Source of the DNA: Photobacterium aphoticum
Lineage (GTDB): Bacteria > Pseudomonadota > Gammaproteobacteria > Enterobacterales > Vibrionaceae
Length of the DNA: 64,000 bases
Direction: 5' to 3'
Assembly (NCBI RefSeq): GCF_001029435.1
Contig: NZ_LDOV01000003.1
Span: 1-64,000, forward strand
In this document: positions 43,715 through 53,413 of the stretch, in pieces
Numbering within the stretch: position 1 is the stretch's first letter
Layout of the letters: each line of letters starts with the position of its first letter
Translations under genes and position numbers: made by a program
The notes under the pieces: generated by a model
Database searches by the model: none
What the model saw: the letters and a program-made list of their open reading frames with translations, nothing else
Told to the model about the DNA's origin: nothing

Positions 43715-46105
43715 TTAGAACAAGCCGAGTTGAGGCGCCGTCATGGCATCAAACGACAAACCAATAAACGGCAGGATCCCATCGGCGACTGGCCGCAGTT
43801 GTTTGTCCACGTAGTGATCGTAATCAATCGGGCTCTGCTGTGCTTCAATCGGCTCGGGGCCATTAACGGTGATCACGTATTCAATCCATCCGCCGTTCTG
43901 GTACTGCAACGGACGGCCCATGCGTGCATTTTGTTCATCCGCCATGCGCGCAGCTCGCACATGCGGTGGCACATTCTTCTGGTATTCAGATAAGTGACGG
44001 CGTAACCGCTTACGATACACCAGTTCACTGTCGTACTCGCCCGCACGGGTAGCTTGCGCGTAATCACGCACGTATTCGTCCACATCCAAATCGTGAAACA
44101 CACGGTGATACAAGGCTTGCTGGAACGTTTGAGCCAACGGGGTCCAATCGGTACGGACGGTTTCCAAGCCTTTGTAGACCATCTTTTCTTGCTCCCCTTG
44201 TCGAATCAAGCCCGCATAACGTTTCTTGCTACCCGTCTCTTGCCCGCGAATCGTCGGCATCAGGAATTTGCAGTAATGGGTCTCATATTCCAGCTCTAAA
44301 GCGGATTCTACGCTGTACGTCTCACGCAAATGATCGGCCCACCACTGGTTAATGTACGCCACCAGCTGCTGACCAATGGCATCTGCGTCCTCTGATGTCT
44401 TTTCGCTATTTAATGACACAAAGGTGGAGTCCGTATCGCCATAAATCACTTCATAGCCTTTGCGCTCAATCAGCTCACGGGTGGTCTTCATGATCTCATG
44501 ACCCCGCATGGTGATCGATGACGCCAAGCGATGATCAAAGAAGCGACAACCAGAGGATCCTAGTACGCCATAAAACGAGTTCATGATGATCTTAATGGCT
44601 TGTGAGAACGCTTTCTCGCCATCACGTTTAGCTTGATCACGCGCCGCCCATAAGTCTTCGATCATTTTAGGCAAGAAATGGCGCTGACGGTGGAAACGCC
44701 CGCCACGGAAACCGGCAATGGCTTGCTCGTCACCCTTCCCTTCTTCCAGTAATAGGCCTTCTACCAAACCCAGCGGATCAATCCGGAAAGTACGAATAAT
44801 GGAGGGATACAGGGATTTGAAATCGAGCACCAATACCGATTGATAGAGACCAGGCTTAGAGTCCATCACGTAACCGCCAGGGCTGGCAATCCAGTTATCA
44901 CTGTCTAAACTCGGTGCCACGTAGCCGGCACGGTGCAACTGCGGCAGATACAGATTCGTGAACGCAGCGACAGAGCCCCCGATACGATCCAATTCCACAC
45001 CGGTCAAACAACAACGCTCAATAGCGAAATCCAGCAAGTGGGTATGGGCAAAAATGCGCGTCACGAGTTTGCAGTCTTGCAGGTTGTAGGTCGCCAGTGC
45101 CACTTTGTCTTCGCGGAACATCTGGTTAATTTCCGCCATACGATCATGGACATTGTGGACCAACTTCCCTTCGCCCAATAATTCCTGTGCCACCGACTCC
45201 AATGACCACGAGCGAAAGTTATACGTCGCGGTTTTTAAGGTATCAATACCGTCCATGACCACGCGTCCCGGCACGGTAATAAAACCTTGGTTGGCATTTT
45301 GAGAGGACTGACGCCAATGTGGCGGTTGCTTACCACGCCCTAAACGTAAGGTAATGGCATTCCATTCCGCCCGTTTAAGCAACAGACGGAAGTCGAAATC
45401 AATCACGTTCCAGCCAATGACGATATCCGGATCAAAGGCGATGAACCATTCTTCCAACGCCAGTAACAGCGCTTTCTCTGACTCCACCCATCGGATCCAA
45501 TCAAGGGCGGCTTGCTCCGGTGTCGGCTCTCCCACCATGATCACCCGGCTATCACGCTCACTGTGCAGACCAATGGAATACAGAATGCCTTTTTCAGAAC
45601 ACTCGATATCCAATGACACCATAGAGAGTGTCGGCTTGTAGTCCGCCGCTTTGGCTTTCACACCACTGTAATCATCGTAACCGGCACGGGACTGATGCTG
45701 GCCGGTAAAGGCAATGCCGCCTTTAATGAAGCGCTCCATTAAATAGCGATCGGTCAGGCGAATATCCGCTTCAAACACCTCAATACCCAGAGGTGTCAAC
45801 AGCGTAGATACCTGCAAGCTGTCCCGAATAGAGGTGCAATAACAAGCAGACATCGGATCATGCTGAAAGTTTTTCAGTGGCAGAGGTTTCCAGGTCACCA
45901 CTAACCCGGCCTGATGTAAGGCTTGCTGTGCGGCCTGTTGATCCTGCTGGCGAATAAAGCACACCGGCTTCTCATCTTGCACCACCAAGCGTGCCGGCCC
46001 TTGCGGTGTGCTGACCCACAATACGATTTCCGTACGACCACGGACATCACGAGATTGTCTCGTTAACACGAAACCTTGAGCTTGAGTTTGCGCTTGCGTT
46101 AGCAA
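43715..46105 (-). CDS. polB: DNA polymerase II
   Basis: Family B polymerase of 796 residues. Exonuclease motif I DIECSEKG (D166, E168), then polymerase motifs DFKSLYPSII and YGDTDS (D557, D559). Start is TTG 46105 with GAGAGG five bases before it; no ATG fits. It follows the nucleotidyltransferase gene by 25 bases. E. coli polB is SOS-controlled, but no LexA box was seen in the 25-base gap or just upstream of the first gene. Confidence 0.95.
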   Translation of the reverse strand: MLTQAQTQAQGFVLTRQSRDVRGRTEIVLWVSTPQGPARLVVQDEKPVCFIRQQDQQAAQQALHQAGLVVTWKPLPLKNFQHDPMSACYCTSIRDSLQVSTLLTPLGIEVFEADIRLTDRYLMERFIKGGIAFTGQHQSRAGYDDYSGVKAKAADYKPTLSMVSLDIECSEKGILYSIGLHSERDSRVIMVGEPTPEQAALDWIRWVESEKALLLALEEWFIAFDPDIVIGWNVIDFDFRLLLKRAEWNAITLRLGRGKQPPHWRQSSQNANQGFITVPGRVVMDGIDTLKTATYNFRSWSLESVAQELLGEGKLVHNVHDRMAEINQMFREDKVALATYNLQDCKLVTRIFAHTHLLDFAIERCCLTGVELDRIGGSVAAFTNLYLPQLHRAGYVAPSLDSDNWIASPGGYVMDSKPGLYQSVLVLDFKSLYPSIIRTFRIDPLGLVEGLLLEEGKGDEQAIAGFRGGRFHRQRHFLPKMIEDLWAARDQAKRDGEKAFSQAIKIIMNSFYGVLGSSGCRFFDHRLASSITMRGHEIMKTTRELIERKGYEVIYGDTDSTFVSLNSEKTSEDADAIGQQLVAYINQWWADHLRETYSVESALELEYETHYCKFLMPTIRGQETGSKKRYAGLIRQGEQEKMVYKGLETVRTDWTPLAQTFQQALYHRVFHDLDVDEYVRDYAQATRAGEYDSELVYRKRLRRHLSEYQKNVPPHVRAARMADEQNARMGRPLQYQNGGWIEYVITVNGPEPIEAQQSPIDYDHYVDKQLRPVADGILPFIGLSFDAMTAPQLGLF

Positions 46106-46130
46106 CTTGACCTCTCAGTAACCGGTGGCG

Positions 46131-46904
46131 TTAGCCAATCTTACGGTCAATTTTATCAAATTCGGTCACTATCCAACGGCCGAAGTCATTAATCATGAAT
46201 AATACGGCTTTCTTTGGCACTTGTTGTCCTGATACCAATAAGAATAACCGTTCAATTTGCAGCGCTTTGTCTGGGTAATATTGCAAGAAACGCTCTGCTG
46301 CCTCTTCCCTGTCCCAAACCATGTGCCGATCACGATGGAACACCAAGGCATGGGCACTCCAAATCATTTTCTTCGCAATCTCTCGGCAGTAGGTCAAATA
46401 ATGCGGCAACACCTGTGTTTTCATGATGCGCTGACGATAGGTTTCTAGCTGCGTAGCAATATCACCATTAAAGGCACGGGCGATATCCCAACTGGCTTCA
46501 AAGCGGCCAAAGCGAGAAGACAAATCATCCCCATACACACAGCAACACCCGTGTTTGAACCAGACCCCCCAGTAGAAAATGCCTTCCAGAGAGGTCGCCG
46601 TCTGTTTGGTTACCCATTGCACATCTACATGCGGGAAAAAGCGTTGCTGCTGTTCGGCACGTCGCGCAATCGCTTGCAGCATTGATGTTTCAGACGGGGT
46701 TAAATCACGGCTGGCCACCAGCGTAATATTCAGATCAGACTGGCCTGCGACAGCACAACCCCGCGCCACACTGCCGGCGATATACAGGCTGTGGACGGCC
46801 GAACCCAATCCGACGATAAATTGATGCAGGATCCCCCGTACGATGGCCGCCGTTTGCGGTTGTTGGGAAGATTGATTGATGAGCACTGGTAAAGCCGATG
46901 TCAC
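46131..46904 (-). CDS. Nucleotidyltransferase-like protein
   Basis: A 257-residue protein from GTG 46904 (AAGG eight bases upstream). A nucleotidyltransferase motif GSVARGCAVAGQSDLNI lies near residue 44, with a possible third acid in FFPHVDVQW. The C-terminal half is helical (LPHYLTYCREIAKKMIWSA). Substrate unknown. Upstream of polB and probably co-transcribed. Confidence 0.72.
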   Translation of the reverse strand: MTSALPVLINQSSQQPQTAAIVRGILHQFIVGLGSAVHSLYIAGSVARGCAVAGQSDLNITLVASRDLTPSETSMLQAIARRAEQQQRFFPHVDVQWVTKQTATSLEGIFYWGVWFKHGCCCVYGDDLSSRFGRFEASWDIARAFNGDIATQLETYRQRIMKTQVLPHYLTYCREIAKKMIWSAHALVFHRDRHMVWDREEAAERFLQYYPDKALQIERLFLLVSGQQVPKKAVLFMINDFGRWIVTEFDKIDRKIG

Positions 46905-47423
46905 ATTGTTGCCTTGTTATTGTTTGAATCAGGGTGATTATACCCAACCGTTGCCGGAGCACTATCGAAACTGTGCTAAAGAACTAGAGCTAAAGCCAAA
47001 GACCAAAAACCAAGAACACAAAACAAGAACCAAGAACCAAGAACCGGACGGTATCTGACGATCATCCATTACCTATCTCGTATCTCGGACGACAGCTCAA
47101 CCACTTCTACGTCAAATAGTCTTGAAGGCAAATGCCATTCCTGCGTCTATTTTCCTTAATTTGATTTTGCGAAGAATGCGCTCAACTCACGCTGAATCCT
47201 GCATATTGAGGTAGCTTGGGTATATTAAGATGAATAAATACATCCATTTTATTCATCATTCAGACTAATCCACCCGAAATAGCAATTTCAAGCTCGTATC
47301 AAAAACAGAAAATACTCTTTTTATTTTGATCGGCCATTCATTCATTTTATTTATGTTTATCCATATCAAAACACATCAATTTGCTATATAGTGCCGCCCA
47401 TTCTGACCGGCGTAACCACTGCA
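46905..47423. other. Gene-free stretch with AACCAAG repeat
   Basis: No gene seen. It contains the repeat listed next and an AT-rich end that probably carries the promoter of the CSS-EAL gene. Confidence 0.5.
46997..47046 (+). repeat. Degenerate AACCAAG/AGAACC repeat
   Basis: A low-complexity A, C and G tract with repeated ACCAAGA and AGAACCA units. It is one-strand pyrimidine-poor and would encode KTKNQE-like residues. Confidence 0.65.
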
Positions 47424-48947
47424 ATGACGAAAAAGAACACCTATTTTATATTCATGCTAACATTCCTTTTTGGATGTGTAACATTATTGTTTTATTTTGA
47501 AGGTTTAGCCAAAAAAGAGTCAGAATCGACCGCCGATGAATTATTCTCAATAATAGAAACCCACTTCCTTGAGTTGGACAGTCGCTTAGCCACCATTGAT
47601 CGCTTATACCCGGTTTGTAGCGATGAAAGTATTAAAGCGCTCGAAGCCATGACGTTTAATTCCAGTTTAACGGAAGAGATCAGTGTGATTAAAAATCACC
47701 ACTTTATTTGTGGCGATCGTCTTTTTTCCGCTGACAATATTGTCATGAATACCGAACACCGCAATCAATTACAGCCAGAGTCACAGTATGTTATGTACCG
47801 TGCAGTGAGTCAGCGGCGCCAGATTGAAGGCATCTTCTTTATGATCCGTCATGGTGAGACCTGGTATCGCATGTTGTTAGAGTCTCGCTACCTTGATTTC
47901 TGGTTCCGGGGCATTGGTCAGCACCGTACTATCTTCTCGATGGTCACCAATACAGATGGTGCGCTGCTTAGCCGTAGCCATCCATTAGACGATAATGAAA
48001 AGATATATTATCAAACCACGATTACCTCTCCTCGCTTTCCTTACGCGGTGACAACCGGCTATACGCGAGAAATGTTGGTAGATCTTGCCCTGAATGTTTT
48101 ACCGTTCAGCTTATTTATCATTACCATCTGTTCATTATTATTTACGTCATTATTGAATCATTATTTTACGTGGCGTGATTCATTATTAGCTGAAATTAAA
48201 CGCGGGATTGAACAAGAAGAATTTTGCGCCTATTACCAACCGATTGTCGATGCGGCGTCGGGTATTTGGATGGGAGCAGAATTGTTACTGCGTTGGCGTC
48301 ACCCGGTGCGTAATATTGTTTCACCACTAGAATTTATTCATGCAGCCGAACAATCCGGCCAAATTAACGATATTACTTTACAATTAATAGAACGCGCAGC
48401 CGCTCAAAAAATGGAAGTGATGGCATTAGGGAAACCTTTTTACCTGTCCATCAATGTGACCGCTTCCATGATTGCAAACGCGAACTTTGTGAATGCTGTC
48501 AGCTGTTTGATTAAGCAGTATCCGGTGCTCTCCCACGGTATCGTGATGGAGTTTTCCGAGCGTGACAATTTCTCAAACACGGATATCCCTTCATTACTGT
48601 CTGGTATGCAGCAGTTACGAGACTTGGGGATCCGCTGGGCATTAGATGATTTCGGCACCGGATACGCCGGCTTGTCGACGCTACAAGCACTGAGCTTTGA
48701 TATCCTAAAAATTGACCGCTCATTTGTGGCCGCTTCCGTCACGGACTCGGTGACGCAATCCATTTTAGGCAACATGGCGGAAATGGGGCATCGCCTTGAC
48801 TGTTCTTTAGTCGCTGAAGGGGTGGAAAATAGCGCCCAAGCCCAGCAAGTGCTCGACTTAGATATCGACTACTGCCAAGGCTTTTATTACGCAAAACCAA
48901 TGCCTTACAGCCGATTCGTCGCGAAATTTAAAATCTACTCTGCATAA
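47424..48947 (+). CDS. CSS-motif EAL-domain cyclic-di-GMP phosphodiesterase
   Basis: About 507 residues from ATG 47424 (a GTG at 47391 is also open; both have weak ribosome sites). An N-terminal helix, periplasmic domain with the CSS pattern (YPVCSDES and later HFICGDR cysteines), second helix at about 225-248, then an EAL domain. Catalytic signatures are present as AELLLRW (ELL for EAL), LDDFGTGYAG and ILKIDRSFV, so it should hydrolyse cyclic di-GMP. The paired cysteines suggest redox control by DSB, known for related CSS-EAL proteins. Confidence 0.88.
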   Translation: MTKKNTYFIFMLTFLFGCVTLLFYFEGLAKKESESTADELFSIIETHFLELDSRLATIDRLYPVCSDESIKALEAMTFNSSLTEEISVIKNHHFICGDRLFSADNIVMNTEHRNQLQPESQYVMYRAVSQRRQIEGIFFMIRHGETWYRMLLESRYLDFWFRGIGQHRTIFSMVTNTDGALLSRSHPLDDNEKIYYQTTITSPRFPYAVTTGYTREMLVDLALNVLPFSLFIITICSLLFTSLLNHYFTWRDSLLAEIKRGIEQEEFCAYYQPIVDAASGIWMGAELLLRWRHPVRNIVSPLEFIHAAEQSGQINDITLQLIERAAAQKMEVMALGKPFYLSINVTASMIANANFVNAVSCLIKQYPVLSHGIVMEFSERDNFSNTDIPSLLSGMQQLRDLGIRWALDDFGTGYAGLSTLQALSFDILKIDRSFVAASVTDSVTQSILGNMAEMGHRLDCSLVAEGVENSAQAQQVLDLDIDYCQGFYYAKPMPYSRFVAKFKIYSA

Positions 48948-49005
48948 GCGGAAAACAGTGACATAAACTGTAAAACAAAGTGATGATTAACGGCATTTTC
49001 GGTTG

Positions 49006-49011
49006 TATAAT
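49006..49011 (+). promoter_or_regulatory. -10 element upstream of efpL
   Basis: Perfect TATAAT at 49006-49011, about 50 bases before the ATG. No clear -35. Confidence 0.45.
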
Positions 49012-49059
49012 CCGCCCTCTTTAAAGTAAGACGCTTTATTAACGCAATAGGTAATCAAC

Positions 49060-49626
49060 ATGCCAAAAGCAAGTGATATTAAAAAAGGTTTTGCCATTGT
49101 TAGCGAAGGCAAAACGCTACTAGTAAAAGACATCGAAGTAACGACTCCTGGCGGCCGTGGCGGCGCGAAAATCTACAAGATGCGTTGTACTGACATCGCA
49201 ACAGGTGCACGTGTTGACGAGCGTCTGAAGTCTGACGACGTTGTAGAAACAGTAGATATGACTAAGCGTCCAGTCGCGTACTCTTACGCTGACGGCGAAA
49301 ACATCATCTTCATGGACACTGAAAACTACGATCAGCACACGTTCAACGATTCTGACATCGAAGACGAAATGCTATTCATCACTGAAGACACTCAAGGTCT
49401 ACACGTGATCCTAGTTGACGGTAAAGTGGTTGGCCTAGAGCTACCATCAACGGTTGAGCTAACTATCGTTGAAACTGATCCATCAATCAAAGGTGCTTCA
49501 GCGTCTGCGCGTACTAAGCCAGCTCGTCTATCTACAGGTCTAGTGGTTCAGGTTCCTGAATACATTTCTCCTGAAGACCGCATCGTGGTTAACACTGCTG
49601 AGCGTAAATACTCAAGCCGTGCTTAA
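49060..49626 (+). CDS. efpL: Elongation factor P-like protein EfpL (YeiP)
   Basis: A 188-residue EF-P paralog that eases ribosome stalling. The N-terminal loop reads TPGGRGGAKIYKM, with arginine R33 at the tip position as in E. coli EfpL, not the lysine of EF-P. Three-domain length fits. Leucine codons are strongly CTA, as in rplY and ppaC. The flanking genes are unrelated. Confidence 0.92.
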   Translation: MPKASDIKKGFAIVSEGKTLLVKDIEVTTPGGRGGAKIYKMRCTDIATGARVDERLKSDDVVETVDMTKRPVAYSYADGENIIFMDTENYDQHTFNDSDIEDEMLFITEDTQGLHVILVDGKVVGLELPSTVELTIVETDPSIKGASASARTKPARLSTGLVVQVPEYISPEDRIVVNTAERKYSSRA

Positions 49627-49642
49627 TCGCTAACGCGATCCC

Positions 49643-49669
49643 GTCTGGCTGAGGCGTTCTCAGCCAGAC
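49643..49669 (+). terminator. Terminator-like hairpin after efpL
   Basis: Perfect 11-bp stem GTCTGGCTGAG with CTCAGCCAGAC, loop GCGTT, followed by a C/T-rich tail rather than a clean T run. Confidence 0.65.
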
Positions 49670-49794
49670 AATCCTCTTCTCTTCCCCAAAATACTGCCAC
49701 AAACACCCAACACTTCCCCTGCTTTCCTCCACTTGGTATTCCCCTTTTCTCTCGTTATACTGTCCGCTTACTCAACCAGAGATAGAAAGCGTTC

Positions 49795-50121
49795 ATGGAT
49801 ACACCAAACCTAATTTCATACGACGACGTTATTGACGCGGCTTACGACATTTTTCTAGAAATGGCTTCTGATAACTTGGAGCAAGCAGATGTGCTGCTGT
49901 TCACGTTGCAGTTTGATGACCGTGGCGCGGCTGAGCTCGTCGAAACAAAAGATGACTGGGCTGAGCATGTTGGCTTTGATGTCGACAAAGAAGTGTACGC
50001 CGAAGTGCGCATTGGCCTGGTCAATGAAGAAAGTGATGAGCTGGATGACGTGTTTGCTCGCCTGCTGATCAGCCGTGACCCAGAGAACAAGTTCTGCCAC
50101 ATCCTTTGGAAACGTGATTAA
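49795..50121 (+). CDS. DUF440 (HI1450/YciU-type) acidic protein
   Basis: A 108-residue, strongly acidic protein (DYDIFLEMAS, RIGLVNEESDELDDVF). The family has been proposed as a DNA-mimic because of HI1450 structure; true role is uncertain. It is monocistronic with its own terminator. Confidence 0.82.
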   Translation: MDTPNLISYDDVIDAAYDIFLEMASDNLEQADVLLFTLQFDDRGAAELVETKDDWAEHVGFDVDKEVYAEVRIGLVNEESDELDDVFARLLISRDPENKFCHILWKRD

Positions 50122-50141
50122 TTTTACGTTTTAACGGACAC

Positions 50142-50180
50142 AAAAAAGCGGCGTCAATCTGCATTGACGCCGCTTTTTTT
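50142..50180. terminator. Strong bidirectional terminator
   Basis: An 11-bp GC-rich stem (GCGGCGTCAAT with ATTGACGCCGC, loop CTGC), flanked by A and T runs, between convergent genes. Confidence 0.93.
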
Positions 50181-50250
50181 ATATTCAATCGTTCTATTTA
50201 GTCATTGAGTCAGCAAATAGCAATGATCACAAAGATCATCGCAAAATCGC

Positions 50251-51477
50251 TTATTGCATAACTGCGTGGCTTTCCTGATGCTCGCTACGACGCACCCAGA
50301 ACATGCTGACCACAACCAAAATAGCCATCACGGTCATTACCGCACCCAGGCTGTACTGATCTTCTGCACGCATCATCGATGCCGCCAATGTTGCAATACC
50401 GGCACCCAAGTTTTGTAAGCCACCCAAAATCGCACCCGCCGTACCCGCATGGTGTGGGAAAGGCTGAATGGCGGCGGTGGTTGCCGCTGGGAACAAGACA
50501 CCCGCGCCAATAAAGTAGATGAATGCACCACCGATCAGCGTATTCACTGTGACTAAACCTGCCATGCCCGGGATCAGAATGGTTACCGCACCGGCAATAA
50601 TTGCCAGCATACCGGCATACATTGCGCGCGTGTTACCCCAACGCTTGGCAATAGCAGACGACAACCATGCACCGGCCATGTAACCCGGCAATGGCAATAC
50701 GAACAGCAAGCTCACGGTTTTCGGATCTAACTTCAGCACACTGCCCAGCAATACGCCCGCTGCCGCTTCAAATACCGCAATACCGGCAAATGTTGCAATC
50801 AAACACAATACGTAGCCCTGAAAACGACGGTTACCCAGCACGTAACGGTAGCTCACCATTACACGCTCATGACGGCGTTTTTCCACGGGCAAGGTTTCTG
50901 TGAACCAAAACAGCATGGCCAATGTCACCACCACACCAAATACCAATAGGAAAACATAGCTCGCTTGCCATGCAAACACGGTAGACAGGTAGCCACCTAA
51001 TACCGGTGCCAGCAACGGCGAGAAAATCACGCCCATGCTCACCAAGCTGTTTGCACGGTGCAATTCTGGGCCATCATAACAGTCACGGGTTACGGTACGG
51101 CTCATTGCCCCGCTACAACCGGTACCCATACCCTGTACAAAACTCGCCATCAGGAACCATTCAAAGCTTGGTGCGAACAATGCGACAATCGCACCAACCA
51201 GATAGATGCTCATACCTATCATGATGACCGGACGACGACCGATGCGATCTGACAATGGGCCATAAATAAACTGCGACAAGCCATAAGGGATCAAGTAAGC
51301 CGCCATCACTGCCTGCAGGTAAGAAGACTTCACTGAAAAGAACTCTGACATAGCAGGAATAGAAGGCACATACATGGTTTGCGTCATTTGACCGACCGCA
51401 ACCAGTACAATAATTAGAAATAACAGCCGAGCCATGCTAGTCGAAGATGATTGCTGATCCACAACCGGTTTCCTCAT
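50251..51477 (-). CDS. emrD: EmrD-type multidrug MFS transporter
   Basis: A twelve-helix major-facilitator protein of 408 residues. The family opening MTQTMYVPSIPAMSEFF, motif A YGPLSDRIGRRPVIM, and overall hydrophobic pattern fit EmrD. Start at ATG 51477 rather than the GTG just upstream. Exports drugs or amphipathic compounds by proton exchange. Confidence 0.88.
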   Translation of the reverse strand: MRKPVVDQQSSSTSMARLLFLIIVLVAVGQMTQTMYVPSIPAMSEFFSVKSSYLQAVMAAYLIPYGLSQFIYGPLSDRIGRRPVIMIGMSIYLVGAIVALFAPSFEWFLMASFVQGMGTGCSGAMSRTVTRDCYDGPELHRANSLVSMGVIFSPLLAPVLGGYLSTVFAWQASYVFLLVFGVVVTLAMLFWFTETLPVEKRRHERVMVSYRYVLGNRRFQGYVLCLIATFAGIAVFEAAAGVLLGSVLKLDPKTVSLLFVLPLPGYMAGAWLSSAIAKRWGNTRAMYAGMLAIIAGAVTILIPGMAGLVTVNTLIGGAFIYFIGAGVLFPAATTAAIQPFPHHAGTAGAILGGLQNLGAGIATLAASMMRAEDQYSLGAVMTVMAILVVVSMFWVRRSEHQESHAVMQ

Positions 51478-51751
51478 CACAGAATATTATGTTGTTTAGG
51501 GGGCGATTTTTTGAAAAATTCGCATTAATTCAGAATAAAGCTCTGCGATTGAATTGCATGTCAAATTTTATGATTGGAATTTAACAGTAGATTAGCATCA
51601 ACAGCTGCCTTGTTCGCGCAGATAGTAATGCGCAACCCTTTTATCGGCAACCATTTAGCGTGATTTACAGCACGATTGTTTATTATCAATTCCATTAGAA
51701 AAACTAATCAATAAACTGATCGCATATCGGGGGAGAGAAACCTTCAGGCAC
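51478..51751. other. Gene-free stretch between emrD and ribA
   Basis: No gene seen. AT-rich with probable emrD promoter near its start. Confidence 0.4.
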
Positions 51752-51753
51752 AA

Positions 51754-51778
51754 AAAAGCCCCGCAACCGCGAGGCTTA
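51754..51778 (-). terminator. Terminator of ribA
   Basis: Stem AAGCCCCGC with GCGAGGCTT (one mismatch), minus-strand T run. Confidence 0.75.
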
Positions 51779-51805
51779 TTAATGCTGTTGCACTAGGCAG
51801 ATAGC

Positions 51806-52405
51806 TTAATCAAAGTGAAAACGGTGCTTACCGTGGCTCGCTTTGGTTTTCAGATAATTTTCATTACCTTCTTTTACGTGTGCTTTGGTGCCGACCACTT
51901 CTGTGATCACAATGCCTAGCTCTTCAAGCTCACGGATTTTCTTCGGGTTGTTCGTGATCAAGCGAATCGCATCAATACCCAATGCTTTTAGCATCAGCGC
52001 CGCTTCACTGAATTCACGCAGATCATCACCAAAACCCAGATGATTATTGGCTTCATAGGTATTCATACCCTGGCTTTGAAGCTCATAAGCATCGATTTTG
52101 TTATACAGACCAATGCCGCGACCTTCCTGGCGAAGGTACAACAATACACCGCCTTGTTGACCCATTTTTTCAATGGTTTCATCCAACTGCTCACCGCAGT
52201 CACAGCGAGACGAATGGAACACATCGCCAGTCAAACATTCTGAATGCATACGGACCAATGGCGGCTCTGCACGTTGATCAGCACCTTGGAAAATCAATGC
52301 GACATGCTCTTTACCTGATTCCAACCCATTGAAGGAAAGCAGATCGGCCGCAATGTCACTTCTCTGGCCGACTTTAAAAGGCACTCTTGCCCTTACATTT
52401 ACCAT
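51806..52405 (-). CDS. ribA: GTP cyclohydrolase II
   Basis: First enzyme of the GTP branch of riboflavin synthesis, 199 residues. Zinc ligands are C57, C68 and C70 ([17 protein letters not shown]). Catalytic motif [16 protein letters not shown]. Start taken at ATG 52405 with AGGAACAAC before it and the common [10 protein letters not shown] opening; a longer frame starts at 52432. Confidence 0.94.
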   Translation of the reverse strand: MVNVRARVPFKVGQRSDIAADLLSFNGLESGKEHVALIFQGADQRAEPPLVRMHSECLTGDVFHSSRCDCGEQLDETIEKMGQQGGVLLYLRQEGRGIGLYNKIDAYELQSQGMNTYEANNHLGFGDDLREFSEAALMLKALGIDAIRLITNNPKKIRELEELGIVITEVVGTKAHVKEGNENYLKTKASHGKHRFHFD

Positions 52406-52723
52406 GTTGTTCCTAAGTACTTCTACAGCCAAGCAGTCAATGCACTCGTCATCGGTTAACGCTCGTTAACACCATGACAGAGGCAAACCATCAGGCTCAA
52501 ACTCAATACACCCCATTCTACTCACAGCAGATTGTGCTGTCATACGCAAAATGGACTCGTTGCTATGGTCAGTTGACGCGCAATGATATCTAAAATTATG
52601 ACACTAAAACAGTCCAATCACAGGGAATGCCTGTTTCGCTATACTTGACCTGTTTACTGCGCCATTATTGTTACAATATAACATTAAAAACGCAATGCAA
52701 AAATGTCACTCTTTCCTGTTTCC
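52406..52723. other. Gene-free stretch upstream of ribA
   Basis: No gene or riboswitch recognised. It should hold the ribA promoter. Confidence 0.4.
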
Positions 52724-53056
52724 TTACGGACGATAAAACTGTTGGGCCTTTTTGGTTTGAAAGCAACACATTGACGCTAAAGTAAAACACACAACACCGG
52801 TCATGATCGCTGCCATACGCAACCAATCTTGTCCCAGCATCAGGCGCATCATCACCATGTCATAGGTCACTACCAGCCAGCCTATCGCCATTACTAACAG
52901 CAAGCCACTCATTAAACGCGGGATCACCCGATGGCGGATCACTAACAGCAGCGGACTCATCACAAACAGCGCAACCGGCAACAACGCCCCCATACGCAAA
53001 AAATGCGCGGCAAAGACCCAGCTACTCAATACCACGGGCATCATTCGCCACCACAT
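52724..53056 (-). CDS. Small membrane protein, 110 residues
   Basis: Four predicted helices (about 8-20, 24-39, 48-66, 80-97). A strong ribosome site AGGAGGGAAT precedes ATG 53056. Family not recognised. It is methionine-rich. Soluble tail ends KKAQQFYRP. Confidence 0.7.
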   Translation of the reverse strand: MWWRMMPVVLSSWVFAAHFLRMGALLPVALFVMSPLLLVIRHRVIPRLMSGLLLVMAIGWLVVTYDMVMMRLMLGQDWLRMAAIMTGVVCFTLASMCCFQTKKAQQFYRP

Positions 53057-53413
53057 ATTCCCTCCTTACTTTGTGATTATGCTTCATTTGTTACACACCG
53101 CCTCTCTACGGCATTTGTATAACAAGCATTATATATACACCTTATTTACCACTATGCCCAGTCACAGAACGGCCATTTTTATGGCACAAAGAACACTTCA
53201 TCCCTATCCAGAGAGCGTTCCATTCGGTGATTTTTGTCATCTGTCGATGATGAAATAAGCAACCAATGTTTTTTTATTCGGTGGTAATTGTTATTTTTGC
53301 AAGAAGCTCTAAAATTGCGCGGTAAAATTCCTGCCCTTCTCTGGTTTACCAGACAGGATTAATTCATTGATCAGGCTGCTCTATGCGGCCTGCGACGCAG
53401 TAAAGGAAACGAC
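53057..53413. other. Upstream region of ppaC
   Basis: No gene seen apart from the promoter listed next. Confidence 0.4.
53288..53315 (+). promoter_or_regulatory. Possible ppaC promoter
   Basis: TTGTTA at 53288-53293 and TAAAAT at 53310-53315, 16-base spacer, about 100 bases before the start. Confidence 0.4.

Noticed and set aside
46905..46980. LexA box upstream of the polB operon
   Set aside because: No CTGT-N8-ACAG arrangement found by eye.
46876..47058. Plus-strand frame of 60 codons containing KTKNQE repeats
   Set aside because: Overlaps the nucleotidyltransferase start on the other strand and runs into low-complexity repeat; no ribosome site.
52406..52723. FMN riboswitch upstream of ribA
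   Set aside because: Conserved RFN elements were not recognised; the ribA copy alone often lacks one.
53180..53258. Short frame upstream of ppaC
   Set aside because: About 25 codons with no ribosome site.
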